Part shown: one piece after another, positions 37,046 through 46,238 of the stretch
Numbering within the stretch: position 1 is the first letter of the stretch
Layout of the letters: every line of letters starts with the position of its first letter
NCBI GenBank assembly: GCA_030424545.1
Contig: JAUHWL010000014.1
Location: 1 to 64,000 of the forward strand
Source of the DNA: Bacteroidia bacterium
GTDB lineage: Bacteria > Bacteroidota > Bacteroidia > Flavobacteriales > Schleiferiaceae
Direction of reading: 5' to 3'
DNA: 64,000 bases
Made by a program: the position numbers and the translations under genes
The notes under the pieces: model-generated
Told to the model about the DNA's origin: nothing
Seen by the model: only the letters and a program-made list of their open reading frames with translations
Database searches by the model: none

Positions 37046-37239
37046 GCTAAGTATTTCTTAATGAATTTGTGCTGCAAAAATGCATTTTTTTAATTGTTTT
37101 AAAGTGGCTTTTGAGGAGGAAACTAAAGCAAAATTTGATCTAGATATTCCTCAACAATGTTTTAACATCAACCAGAAAAGGCACTGCTATTGGGTTTATT
37201 TACAGAAACTAAAAAACTTTAGAAACTTTTTACACACAT

Positions 37240-37270
37240 AACGTTTCCGTTCGAAAAAAAATTACATTTG
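37240..37270 (+). promoter_or_regulatory. Promoter and possible TetR operator of the efflux operon
   Basis: TACATTTG (37263-37270) is an exact -7 box followed by CGCCCCT and the ATG at 37278, so the leader is only a few bases long. Just upstream, AACGTTTCCGTT (37240-37251) has AACG/CGTT arms and sits between the -33 and -7 positions, where a TetR-type operator would block transcription. The operator part is weak; no longer dyad is visible. Confidence 0.45.
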
Positions 37271-37277
37271 CGCCCCT

Positions 37278-37883
37278 ATGAGCGAGGTGTATCAAAGAAT
37301 AATTAATGACTCCATGGACTTATTCATGAAATATGGAATAAGGAGTGTAACTATGGATGATGTTGCCCGAGAATTGGGCGTATCTAAAAAGACATTGTAT
37401 AAACATGTATCTAATAAAGCGCAACTGATTGATGTTGGCGTCAAGAACATGTTTGAAAAAGTAACGTTAATGCTAAAGTCTTTTTCACAAAATACAGACA
37501 ATGCCATTGATGAGCTATTTGCCCTTGATGCCTACTTTGATGAAATGACCAAACAGAATCATCCGGCAATTATGTATCAACTCTCTAAGCATTACCCCAA
37601 CACGTTTAAGTGGTTAAATGATGCGAAGGCCAAATTTATTTACGAAACCACAAAAACTAATTTAGAGAAAGGTTTACGCCAAGAACTCTACAGAAAAGAA
37701 TTAAACATTAGTTACGTAAGCTACATCTATATGGCGCATACAGATTTATTAGAAGACAGCAATGTGCCGCAAGAAATTTGTGAATCTGCAGACTTTCATA
37801 AACACCACATGGAATATCATATTAGAGGAATTGCCTCTGAAAAAGGACTAAACTATTTAAACCAGAAACTAAACACAAAATGA
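37278..37883 (+). CDS. TetR-family regulator of the efflux operon
   Basis: The 201-residue protein has an N-terminal TetR helix-turn-helix (about 9-55: MKYGIRSVTMDDVARELGVSKK, then TLYKHVSNKAQLI) and a helical ligand-binding C-terminal domain. Its stop overlaps the TolC gene start as ATGA, so it is the first gene of the efflux operon it probably represses. The ligand is unknown; the pocket residues cannot be read from sequence. Confidence 0.92.
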   Translation: MSEVYQRIINDSMDLFMKYGIRSVTMDDVARELGVSKKTLYKHVSNKAQLIDVGVKNMFEKVTLMLKSFSQNTDNAIDELFALDAYFDEMTKQNHPAIMYQLSKHYPNTFKWLNDAKAKFIYETTKTNLEKGLRQELYRKELNISYVSYIYMAHTDLLEDSNVPQEICESADFHKHHMEYHIRGIASEKGLNYLNQKLNTK

Positions 37884-39220
37884 ACAAAGTAGTATTAACC
37901 TGTATTGGTTTATTATGGGCCATGCTTACAATGGCGCAAAGCAGCTCTAATTTTAGCTTGCAAGAAGCCCAAACATACGCCACAGAGCATGCTTATAGCG
38001 TACAAACCAACGTACTAGAATACGAGAAATCTAAAAAAGTATTGATGGAAAACATTGCCCGTGGTTTGCCTCAAGTATTTGCCAGTGCCAATTGGACAAA
38101 GAACATTAACCTGCAAAGTTTTGTGGTTTCTGGAGAGAATGGCGATTTACAAAAGCTTACCATTGGTACGCCTTATACCGCAAATGGCATTATTTCAGCC
38201 GAACAATTAATTTTTGACGGCTCTTATATAATTGCCGTTTTAGGGAGTGAGGTTTTAAAAGATAATGCCCTAAACGAAGTAGAAAAATCGAGTATTGATA
38301 TAAAAGAGCAAGTTGCAAACGCATATCACCTTGTACTTGTATCTGAGCGCACATTGCAGATTGTTAAAGACAACCTTGCCTTTATTACCACAAACTACAA
38401 CGAGTCTAAAAGAATGTTTGAAGTTGGTTTTATGGAAGAACAAGATGTTGATCAGCTTGAATTGATTAAATCTAATTTAGAGAACCAAATAGATTATTTA
38501 GAAAAACAGAATAACATTGCCTACATGCTCTTAAAATTTAACATGGGCATTGATGTTGAACAAACCATTACGCTAACAGATGATATAGAAAAGCTGATGC
38601 TTTTTTCGGAAGATGGAAACGCCATTTTAAACGAAAACTTTTCTGTAAGCCAACATATTGATTATAGAATATTAGAAACGCAAGAAAGAGGCCAATCATT
38701 AAACTTGAAAAATGAAAAAGTAGCCTTCTTACCCAAATTAAAGTTCAATTATTTTTATGGGCACAACATGTTTAGCTCTTCGGCCAAAATTTGGTCTGGT
38801 GTAGAAAATCTAGATTATGCCGGCAACATCCAACAATATATTGGATTAAATTTAACCGTGCCTATTATTACGGGCGGTAGCCGAGTTGCTCGTGTACAAC
38901 AGGCCAAAATAAACTTAGATCAAATTTCTATTTACAAAGAGCAGCTAAACGATAATTTAAAACTACAGTATGCTACAGCAAAAGCCGAGTATTCTTTTGC
39001 GCTAAATTCTTACAACATACAGCTTAAGAACACAAGCTTGGCTAAAAAAATTAGAGATACTAGCTCTAAAAAATTTACCGAAGGAATTATAAGCAGCCTT
39101 GAGTTTACACAAGCAGAAAATCAATACCAAGAAGCATTAAAATCTGCCATTGATGCAGCCAATAACGTACTAGACAAAAAGGTAAAACTTGAAAAAATTC
39201 TAGGCAAATACAACAACTAA
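37880..39220 (+). CDS. TolC-family outer-membrane efflux protein
   Basis: The 446-residue protein has a signal peptide (to about residue 20, MAQ) and two repeated halves, each with a long helical hairpin and barrel strands, as in TolC. Visible family features are the N-terminal SLQEAQTYATEHAYSVQ, the mid-protein repeat start ISQHIDYRILETQERGQSL-like segment, and the second-half LNLTVPIITGGSRVARVQQAK. It supplies the outer-membrane duct for the adaptor and RND pump encoded immediately downstream. Confidence 0.92.
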   Translation: MNKVVLTCIGLLWAMLTMAQSSSNFSLQEAQTYATEHAYSVQTNVLEYEKSKKVLMENIARGLPQVFASANWTKNINLQSFVVSGENGDLQKLTIGTPYTANGIISAEQLIFDGSYIIAVLGSEVLKDNALNEVEKSSIDIKEQVANAYHLVLVSERTLQIVKDNLAFITTNYNESKRMFEVGFMEEQDVDQLELIKSNLENQIDYLEKQNNIAYMLLKFNMGIDVEQTITLTDDIEKLMLFSEDGNAILNENFSVSQHIDYRILETQERGQSLNLKNEKVAFLPKLKFNYFYGHNMFSSSAKIWSGVENLDYAGNIQQYIGLNLTVPIITGGSRVARVQQAKINLDQISIYKEQLNDNLKLQYATAKAEYSFALNSYNIQLKNTSLAKKIRDTSSKKFTEGIISSLEFTQAENQYQEALKSAIDAANNVLDKKVKLEKILGKYNN

Positions 39221-39243
39221 AACCAAATAACACAAATCTTAAA

Positions 39244-40383
39244 ATGAAAAAATTATTTTATTACATCATACCTTTTGCCTTGTTAGCGGCATGCCAAACA
39301 GAGGAGGCAACCAGCTTAACAAAATTAAAAAGCCAAAAGGATTCTTTGGTGAGCATACAAAAAGAAGTTTCGGGGTTAATTAAAGAATTAGATGTGAAAA
39401 TAGCCCTAATAGACAGCTCTCAAAAGCTACATACCGTATCTGTTTTAAAACTAGAACCTAAAAATTTTAAACACTACTTTAAAGTTTATGGCCAAGTAGA
39501 ATCTAATAAAAGCATAAGCTTATACAGCGAAACATCGGGCCGTATAGAGAGTATTTTGGTAAAACGCGGGCAAAACGTGGCCAAAGGGCAACTATTAGCT
39601 ACCATAGATGCTAATGTTTTAAACCAAAATATTGCTGAAGTAAAAACAAGTTTAGAGCTTGCTAACGAGCTTTATAAAAAACAAAGCAAACTTTGGTTAG
39701 AAGATAAAATTGGTTCTGAGGTACAATACCTGGAGGCCAAAAACAGAAAGGAATCTTTAGAGCGAAAATTAGAAACGTTGCAAGCCCAACTTTCTATGAC
39801 TAAAGTGCGCGCTCCGTTTAATGGTGTTATTGATGATATTTTCCCGAAAAATGGTGAAATGGCATCTCCACAAACGCCCATGTTTAGACTTGTAAATCTT
39901 GGTGACGTGTATTTAACCGCATCTGTTTCTGAAGCTTATGTTGGAAAAATTATTTCGGGCACCAGAGCAACGGTAACCTTTGAGAGCTTAGGAGAAACGG
40001 TAGAAACAAGCGTAATTAGAGTCGGAAATTATATAAACCCAGACAATCGCACGTTTGATGTAAACATTGCCCTTAACAATAACTCTCTTTTTAAACCTAA
40101 CATGATGGGCTCTGTAAATTTAGAAGACTATTCTAAAGAAAATGCCATTGTGGTTCCTTCTCGCTTAATTATGGAAAACACAAAGGGAGACAGCTATGTA
40201 TATACGTTTAATGAAAAAGGTACTTCTGTAAGCACTGTAACTAAAACATTTGTTACCGTTGGGGTTTCTTACCAAGGAGAAACTGAAGTTTTAGAAGGTT
40301 TACATGGAGATGAAGTTTTAGTTGATAGAGGCTCTAGAAGTGTAAAAGACGGACAAAAAGTGAGACGAGTAACGCTTCAATAA
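39244..40383 (+). CDS. RND efflux periplasmic adaptor (membrane fusion protein)
   Basis: The 379-residue lipoprotein (lipobox LLAAC, Cys17) links the inner-membrane pump to the TolC duct. After a coiled-coil-like stretch (about 22-60) come the lipoyl half-motifs (SGRIESILVKRGQNVAKGQLLATID and VRAPFNGVIDDIFPKNGE) flanking an alpha-hairpin (about 120-180), then beta-barrel and membrane-proximal domains. It begins 24 bases after the TolC gene and ends 6 bases before the pump gene. Confidence 0.93.
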   Translation: MKKLFYYIIPFALLAACQTEEATSLTKLKSQKDSLVSIQKEVSGLIKELDVKIALIDSSQKLHTVSVLKLEPKNFKHYFKVYGQVESNKSISLYSETSGRIESILVKRGQNVAKGQLLATIDANVLNQNIAEVKTSLELANELYKKQSKLWLEDKIGSEVQYLEAKNRKESLERKLETLQAQLSMTKVRAPFNGVIDDIFPKNGEMASPQTPMFRLVNLGDVYLTASVSEAYVGKIISGTRATVTFESLGETVETSVIRVGNYINPDNRTFDVNIALNNNSLFKPNMMGSVNLEDYSKENAIVVPSRLIMENTKGDSYVYTFNEKGTSVSTVTKTFVTVGVSYQGETEVLEGLHGDEVLVDRGSRSVKDGQKVRRVTLQ

Positions 40384-40389
40384 TTTGCA

Positions 40390-43300
40390 ATGGAAGACAA
40401 TAAAAATCTAAATAATACAAACGATCAGGCAAAATACTTTGCCCCATCTACCTTTTCTGTAAATAACCAACTTACTGTGTTGGTGCTTACCGTAATTGTT
40501 TTCTTAAGCGGAATAATGGCGTATGTACAAATGCCATCAGAAGCTTTCCCAGAAATTGTTACACCAGAAATTTACATCGGCACACCCTACCCGGGCAATA
40601 GCCCGCTAGATATTGAGAAGCTTATTACTAGACCCATAGAAAAGGAGCTAAATAGCATCACTGGGGTTGATGAAATAATTTCTACCTCTGTAGAAGGTTA
40701 CTCCACCATAGATGTAAAATTTGATTTCGACATTACGCCAGAACAGGCGCTGCAAAAGGTAAAAGACAAAGTAGATGTTGCAAAATCAAAACCCGATTTT
40801 CCGACAGATTTACCCGCAGACCCGAACATATTTGAAATGAATATGTCGGAATTGATGCCCGTATTAAACATCAATTTATCTGGAGATTTTACAACCGACC
40901 AACTAAAAGAATATGCCGAATATCTTGAAGACGAAGTTGAAAACATACCAGGCGTATCAAAAGCAGAAATACGCGGGGTAGATGATAAAGAAGTTCGCAT
41001 TAGTGTGGATTTGCCAAAAATGGAGTCTTTAAACATCAGCTTTAATGATATTGCCCAAGCCGTATCTAACCGTAACCGGTCTATATCTGGTGGTAATTTA
41101 TTGGTAGATGGCGTGCGCAGAAACATCCGTGTGGTTGGTGATTTTAAAGAAGTACAAGAAATTGGCGAAGTCATCATTAAACATGAAAAAGGAAACATTG
41201 TATACCTTAGAGATATTGCCGAAATATCTTTTAGCGAAGTAGAAAAAGAAAGCTACGCACGTGAGTTTACCAAGCCTGTTGTAATGCTTGATGTGATGAA
41301 ACGTGCCGGAGAAAACTTAATTGAAGTATCTGCCGGAATACAAGCAGTTCTTGCCGAAGCTAGAGAAAATAAATTTCCAGAAAACTTAGAAATCTCTGTA
41401 ACCAATGATCAAAGTAATTCAACAAAAAGCATGTTGAATGAATTAATAAACAGCATCATTTTTGGGGTAATTCTAGTTGTGTTTGTTTTAACCATTTTCC
41501 TTGGTTTGCGCAATGCCCTTTTTGTGGGTATTGCCATCCCAATGTCTATGCTAATGTCTTTCTTTATACTAGACGCCATGGGCATTACATTAAATACCAT
41601 GACGCTTTTTTCGCTCATATTAGCCTTAGGTATGTTGGTTGATAATGGGATTGTTGTTGTAGAAAACATTTATCGTTTTGTAGACGAAGGGTACTCTCCT
41701 ACGGAAGCCGCAAAACGCGGGGCCGGAGAAGTTGCCATGGCCATAATTGCTTCTACCGCCACAACTTTAGCTGCATTTGTGCCTTTGATGTTATGGCCAG
41801 GAATGATGGGTGAGTTTATGGGCTACCTTCCATTAACCCTAATTATTGTGCTTTCTTCAAGTTTGTTTGTGGCACTAATTATTAACCCTGGGCTAACCGC
41901 CAGATACATGAAGGTTGAAGAAGAAAAAAGCAACCGAAAAAAGAACACCAAAATTAGCCTGATGGTAATTTTAGCAGGGATAATTATTGGTTACGTAATA
42001 AATGCCATGGTAGAAACCAACATATTATGGTTGGGTAACTTACTTATAATAGGGGGCTTATTGGTAATTGCACAAATGCACATTGGTAATGCAACCACAG
42101 AAAAATTTCAGGCCAATGTAATTCCTTGGCTAGAAAATAAATATGAAAAAATATTAACCTATGCGCTTGACAAAAAGCGACCATATCTATTTTTCTTTGG
42201 TACAGTTGGTTTGCTGTTATTTTCATTTGTCTTGCTTGGTTTCTTTCCTCCAAAAACACTTTTCTTTCCAGAAAATCAACCTAACCAAGCCATTGTTTAT
42301 ATAGAGCTCCCAATTGGTACAGACATTGCCGAAACCGATAAACTTACCAAAAAGTTAGAGCTCGAAGTAAATGAATTGGTAAACAATTATGTATATCAAA
42401 CCGATTCTGGTGCCTACAATTTTATGGTGGAATCTGTAATTGCACAGGTTGGGCAAGGAACAACTTCGCCTAACGATGGGCCCTCTATGGCACAAACGCC
42501 AAACCGCGCAAAAATCACGGTGGCCTTTCGCCAATTTTCTAAACGATTTGACCAAGACGGAAACAAGGTTTCTAGCGAATCTGTAAAAGACGAGATTCAA
42601 AAACACATCAGTAGTTTTCCGGGTGCACAAATTACCGTAGACAAAGATGAGAACGGACCGCCCACAGGTGCCGACATTAATATTGAAGTATCTGGTGAAG
42701 ATTATCAGCAAATCATGGATGTTGCAGAAGATATTAAGCTTTTTATAGACGAAAAAAGCATTGCTGGTATTGAAGAACTAAAAATGGATGTTAGTCAAGG
42801 AAAGCCCGAGTTATTGATCCAAATTGATTATGCCAAAGCCAAAACATTAGGTGTTTCTACAGCCCAAATTGGAGATGCACTTAGAACTGCACTGTATGGT
42901 AGAGAAATATCTAGATACAAAGAAGGTGAAGACGATTATGCAATTAACCTTAGGTATCTAGATAAATACCGTTACAATATTGACGATCTTTTAAATCAAA
43001 AAATTACGTTTAGAGATCAAAGCTCCGGAAAGATTAAGCAAATCCCTATTTCGGCTGTTGCTTCACCCAAAAAATCATCAACATTTAGCGCTGTAAAAAG
43101 GATTGATTTAGACCGTGTTATTACCATACAATCTAATGTGCTTGCCAATTACAACGCAACAGAGCTAAATGTTCAATTGCAAGAGTTATTAGAAGATTAT
43201 GACCTGCCACAAGGCATAAGCGTAAGTTTTACCGGAGAGCAAGAAAAGCAAGCCGAAGAAATGGAATTTTTATCTGGCGCATTGATGATTGCTATTTTCT

Positions 43301-43875
43301 TAATCTTTTTAATTCTAGTGGCCCAGTTCAATTCAGCTTCTAAACCTTTTATTATTCTTACTACGGTAGTTTTAAGTCTTATTGGGGTATTTCTTGGCCT
43401 TATTATATTCCGCATGGAGTTTGTCATTATGATGACCATGATTGGTATAATTTCTTTGGCTGGAATTGTTGTAAACAATGCCATTGTACTTATAGATTAC
43501 ACCAACTTACTTATAGAACGTAAAAAAGAAGATTTGGGATTAGACCAAAAAGAAAAGCTAGAACTAGGTATTATTAAAGAGTTGATTATTGAAGCCGGTA
43601 AAAAACGTTTGCGCCCTGTTTTACTAACCGCAATTACAACGGTTCTTGGACTAATACCGTTAGCTACTGGTTTTAACGTAGACTTCTTTACACTTTTATC
43701 AGAAAACAACCCAAACATCTTCTTTGGCGGAGATAACGTTGTATTCTGGGGACCCATGAGTTGGGCGGTTATTTATGGACTCTCTTTTGCCACATTTTTA
43801 ACTCTGGTAATTGTTCCTGTTATGTATTATTTGATGAATAAGGTACAATACCGCTTGTTTAAAAATGCGGTTTAA
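40390..43875 (+). CDS. RND efflux pump permease with extra transmembrane pair
   Basis: This 1161-residue proton-driven pump of the AcrB/HAE1 type shows the first helix, porter domain PTEIYIGTPYPGNSP-like segment, and TM4 with the proton-relay region GMLVDNGIVVVENI. Between TM6 and TM7 (about 520-575) there are two additional hydrophobic segments, SLMVILAGIIIGYVINAM and WLGNLLIIGGLLVIAQM, not found in AcrB (about 1050 residues), and a short insertion lies before the final helices. A 14-helix topology is therefore predicted. It is the last gene of the tetR-tolC-mfp-rnd operon, ending in a strong terminator. Substrate is unknown. Confidence 0.92.
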   Translation: MEDNKNLNNTNDQAKYFAPSTFSVNNQLTVLVLTVIVFLSGIMAYVQMPSEAFPEIVTPEIYIGTPYPGNSPLDIEKLITRPIEKELNSITGVDEIISTSVEGYSTIDVKFDFDITPEQALQKVKDKVDVAKSKPDFPTDLPADPNIFEMNMSELMPVLNINLSGDFTTDQLKEYAEYLEDEVENIPGVSKAEIRGVDDKEVRISVDLPKMESLNISFNDIAQAVSNRNRSISGGNLLVDGVRRNIRVVGDFKEVQEIGEVIIKHEKGNIVYLRDIAEISFSEVEKESYAREFTKPVVMLDVMKRAGENLIEVSAGIQAVLAEARENKFPENLEISVTNDQSNSTKSMLNELINSIIFGVILVVFVLTIFLGLRNALFVGIAIPMSMLMSFFILDAMGITLNTMTLFSLILALGMLVDNGIVVVENIYRFVDEGYSPTEAAKRGAGEVAMAIIASTATTLAAFVPLMLWPGMMGEFMGYLPLTLIIVLSSSLFVALIINPGLTARYMKVEEEKSNRKKNTKISLMVILAGIIIGYVINAMVETNILWLGNLLIIGGLLVIAQMHIGNATTEKFQANVIPWLENKYEKILTYALDKKRPYLFFFGTVGLLLFSFVLLGFFPPKTLFFPENQPNQAIVYIELPIGTDIAETDKLTKKLELEVNELVNNYVYQTDSGAYNFMVESVIAQVGQGTTSPNDGPSMAQTPNRAKITVAFRQFSKRFDQDGNKVSSESVKDEIQKHISSFPGAQITVDKDENGPPTGADINIEVSGEDYQQIMDVAEDIKLFIDEKSIAGIEELKMDVSQGKPELLIQIDYAKAKTLGVSTAQIGDALRTALYGREISRYKEGEDDYAINLRYLDKYRYNIDDLLNQKITFRDQSSGKIKQIPISAVASPKKSSTFSAVKRIDLDRVITIQSNVLANYNATELNVQLQELLEDYDLPQGISVSFTGEQEKQAEEMEFLSGALMIAIFLIFLILVAQFNSASKPFIILTTVVLSLIGVFLGLIIFRMEFVIMMTMIGIISLAGIVVNNAIVLIDYTNLLIERKKEDLGLDQKEKLELGIIKELIIEAGKKRLRPVLLTAITTVLGLIPLATGFNVDFFTLLSENNPNIFFGGDNVVFWGPMSWAVIYGLSFATFLTLVIVPVMYYLMNKVQYRLFKNAV

Positions 43876-43894
43876 GTAAAAACAACATTAGGGG

Positions 43895-43935
43895 ATTAGG
43901 GCATCTTGAACAATACAAGATGCCCTAATTTGTTT
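43895..43935 (+). terminator. Terminator of the efflux operon
   Basis: Arms ATTAGGGCATCTTG (43895-43908) and CAAGATGCCCTAAT (43916-43929) form a perfect 14-bp stem with a 7-base loop and a following T run. Confidence 0.92.
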
Positions 43936-44069
43936 TTTACATAATTGGCACGTACACTTTGGTATTTATGCTTCATGCGCCAATTATCATCACAGTTTTC
44001 TTTATTTGCCTTTTTATATTCCAAATAGATAATCATAAACTGAATTTATACAGAAAATCAAAATTCGCT

Positions 44070-45971
44070 ATGAACACGTTTTTTAAAATGCTACCCGGTT
44101 ACTTCAGGTTTTTGCTAGGGCACTATTTGTTGGGCGTGTTTTATTTGTTTTTGTTCCGGGTTATCCTGTTTTTTTCTCACAACATAGACCACCCCATTGC
44201 AGATAAAAGCTGGTCTTTAATCTCCAAAGCCTTTTTAATTGGGCTCCAGTTTGACACAACTGTAATGGGTTACATTTTAGCCTTGCCCATGCTCGTACTG
44301 GCCATTGCTTCCTTTTTTACCTATAATAATCGTATTGTAAAAGTTGTGCATGTCTATATTCTTTCACTCATTTCTTTAGCGTTTTTAATAGCTGCAGCAG
44401 ACATTCCCTATTTTAATTACAACTTCTCTAGGTTAACTGCTGTAATTTTTAAGTGGGCATCAGATTTCGGAATTGTGTCTACCATGATTTTACAAGAACC
44501 CACTTACCTCATTTATGCATTGGCATTTGTTGTGCTTTACATCAGCTATGTATTGTGGGCTAAAAAAATCTTAAAATCTCAGCAAAAACCAATGGCAAAA
44601 TCTAAGCTTTTTGGAAAAATTGGGTTTGCGATACTTGGGTTGTTTCTTATCCTCTTTGCCATGCGTGGCCGTGTAGATAGCCCAATACGTATTAATCACG
44701 CGTTTTTCTGCAACAATGCATTTTACAACCAGTTGGGGTTAAATGCTCCGTTTAGCCTTTTAAAAAGTTTAAAGCAATCTGGAGACATAAAAATCATTTC
44801 GGACGAAGAAGCAGTAGCCAACGTTAAGCAATATTTAAATTTAAATTCTACCGAAAAGCCAAATTGGCTCGCCAGAGAAATAGAACCGTCAGACACCATT
44901 TTAGAAAAAAATATTGTTTTGGTGTTGATGGAAAGTATGAGCGCCCAAAAGATGGCGCAGTTTGGAAACAAAGAAAACATCACGCCTTTTTTAGATAGCT
45001 TGGCCTCACAGTCTTTAAACTTTACGAATATATATTCGGCTGGTTACCATACGTGCAACGGAATTTTTTCAACGCTATATTCCTACCCCACGGTGCTTAG
45101 AGAAAGACCCATGAATGCGTTAAAAATTAATCATTACAACAGCGTGCCCGAAGTGCTTCAAAAAAATAATTATTACACTATTTATTTTACAACGCACAGC
45201 GAAACATTTGACAACGTGGGTGGTTTTTTACCCGCAAATAACTTTAACAAAATTGTTTCTCAAAAAGACTATGATCCCAATAAAGTGCAAAACGCTTTTG
45301 GAGTGCCCGATCACATTTTGTTTGAATATGCTTTGGATGAAATAAACACATTGGCTAAAAAAGACCAACCCTTTTTTGCCACAATTATGACGGTAAGTGA
45401 TCATGGCCCCTATATTATTCCTGAGGGCATAGCATTTAAACCCAAAACCAACGACATGAAAAAAATGATTGTTGAATATGCAGATTGGTCGTTGAAACAA
45501 TTTATGACAGGTGCAAAAAAAACAGAATGGTTTAAAAACACCCTCTTTGTTTTTGTAGCAGACCACGGGATGGTTGTTGGCGAAATTGTTTACGATCCGC
45601 CTTTGTCTTTACACCACATCCCATTAATTTTTTATAGCCCAGATAGCACGTTGGTACAACCAGAAACAAACCATAGCTTAGGCACACAGATGGACGTTTT
45701 GCCTACCACAATAGGCATGCTCGGTTTTGGCTACACAAACCAAACCTTTGGTGTTGATCTGTACAAAGAAAAAAGACCCTATTCATATTTTTCATCGGAT
45801 GACAAACTTGGATGTATAGACCATGAATACTACTATGTATATAGAGTAAATGGCCAAGAAGGCTTGTACAAATACAAAGAGTTTAATCCAGAAAACTTAA
45901 TTAGTTTGTACCCAGAAAAGGCGGCTGAGATGAAAAAATATGTAGTATCTATGACCCAAGCAGGAAAATAA
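44070..45971 (+). CDS. LtaS-like sulfatase-fold membrane enzyme
   Basis: The protein has about 633 residues from ATG 44070 (MNTFFKM); earlier in-frame starts at 43959 and 43968 would add a hydrophobic segment not typical of the family, but they cannot be ruled out. Five transmembrane helices (residues about 1-240) precede an extracytoplasmic sulfatase domain: NIVLVLMESMSAQKM (metal Glu), the catalytic Thr in YHTCNGIFSTL, and VADHGMVVG (Asp/His ligands). Relatives are lipoteichoic acid synthases and phosphoglycerol or phosphoethanolamine transferases. In a Gram-negative cell it more likely modifies an envelope glycan or lipid. A small gene follows 2 bases downstream. Confidence 0.87.
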   Translation: MNTFFKMLPGYFRFLLGHYLLGVFYLFLFRVILFFSHNIDHPIADKSWSLISKAFLIGLQFDTTVMGYILALPMLVLAIASFFTYNNRIVKVVHVYILSLISLAFLIAAADIPYFNYNFSRLTAVIFKWASDFGIVSTMILQEPTYLIYALAFVVLYISYVLWAKKILKSQQKPMAKSKLFGKIGFAILGLFLILFAMRGRVDSPIRINHAFFCNNAFYNQLGLNAPFSLLKSLKQSGDIKIISDEEAVANVKQYLNLNSTEKPNWLAREIEPSDTILEKNIVLVLMESMSAQKMAQFGNKENITPFLDSLASQSLNFTNIYSAGYHTCNGIFSTLYSYPTVLRERPMNALKINHYNSVPEVLQKNNYYTIYFTTHSETFDNVGGFLPANNFNKIVSQKDYDPNKVQNAFGVPDHILFEYALDEINTLAKKDQPFFATIMTVSDHGPYIIPEGIAFKPKTNDMKKMIVEYADWSLKQFMTGAKKTEWFKNTLFVFVADHGMVVGEIVYDPPLSLHHIPLIFYSPDSTLVQPETNHSLGTQMDVLPTTIGMLGFGYTNQTFGVDLYKEKRPYSYFSSDDKLGCIDHEYYYVYRVNGQEGLYKYKEFNPENLISLYPEKAAEMKKYVVSMTQAGK

Positions 45972-45973
45972 AA

Positions 45974-46165
45974 ATGATCAAATACCAAATATTTAAAACG
46001 TTAAGTACATTAAATAAAGCCCTACTTCCAAAGCTTTATAAAAAAACGGATCTGGCAAACCTTACCAAAACAGAAATGCTAATTGCCGGTTGGAAAAGGT
46101 GGGTAACATTTCGCTTTATTGATGCAAAAGACGCACGAGAAAACCAGAAAAGACAGAACCAATAA
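45974..46165 (+). CDS. Small basic conserved-looking protein (63 residues)
   Basis: The gene starts 2 bases after the LtaS-like stop, so it is almost certainly co-transcribed. The 63 residues are basic (many Lys and Arg) with no transmembrane segment. A pattern around LNKALLPKLYKKTDLANLTK and IAGWKRWVTFRFIDAKDA resembles short flavobacterial proteins that I recall being named only as hypothetical, so I give no function. Confidence 0.6.
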   Translation: MIKYQIFKTLSTLNKALLPKLYKKTDLANLTKTEMLIAGWKRWVTFRFIDAKDARENQKRQNQ

Positions 46166-46213
46166 AGTCATACAAGAATCACTTTTTTCTACGGTTTTCC
46201 CTATTTCAGCACC

Positions 46214-46221
46214 TATATTTG
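46214..46221 (+). promoter_or_regulatory. -7 box for the M28 peptidase gene
   Basis: TATATTTG is an exact TAnnTTTG match, ending 17 bases before the ATG at 46239. Confidence 0.55.
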
Positions 46222-46238
46222 CGATTTAATTTTTTGAA

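Noticed and set aside
37046-37239. Hidden small gene or RNA between asnS and tetR
   Set aside because: I see only AT-rich sequence, no hairpin or open frame with a plausible start.
40698-41198. Long antisense frame inside the RND pump gene
   Set aside because: Antisense open frames of this size are expected in such genes; the translation is Ser/Thr-rich without motifs.
43959-44069. Longer N-terminus of the LtaS-like protein
   Set aside because: It would add an extra hydrophobic segment before the normal first helix; possible, but not preferred.
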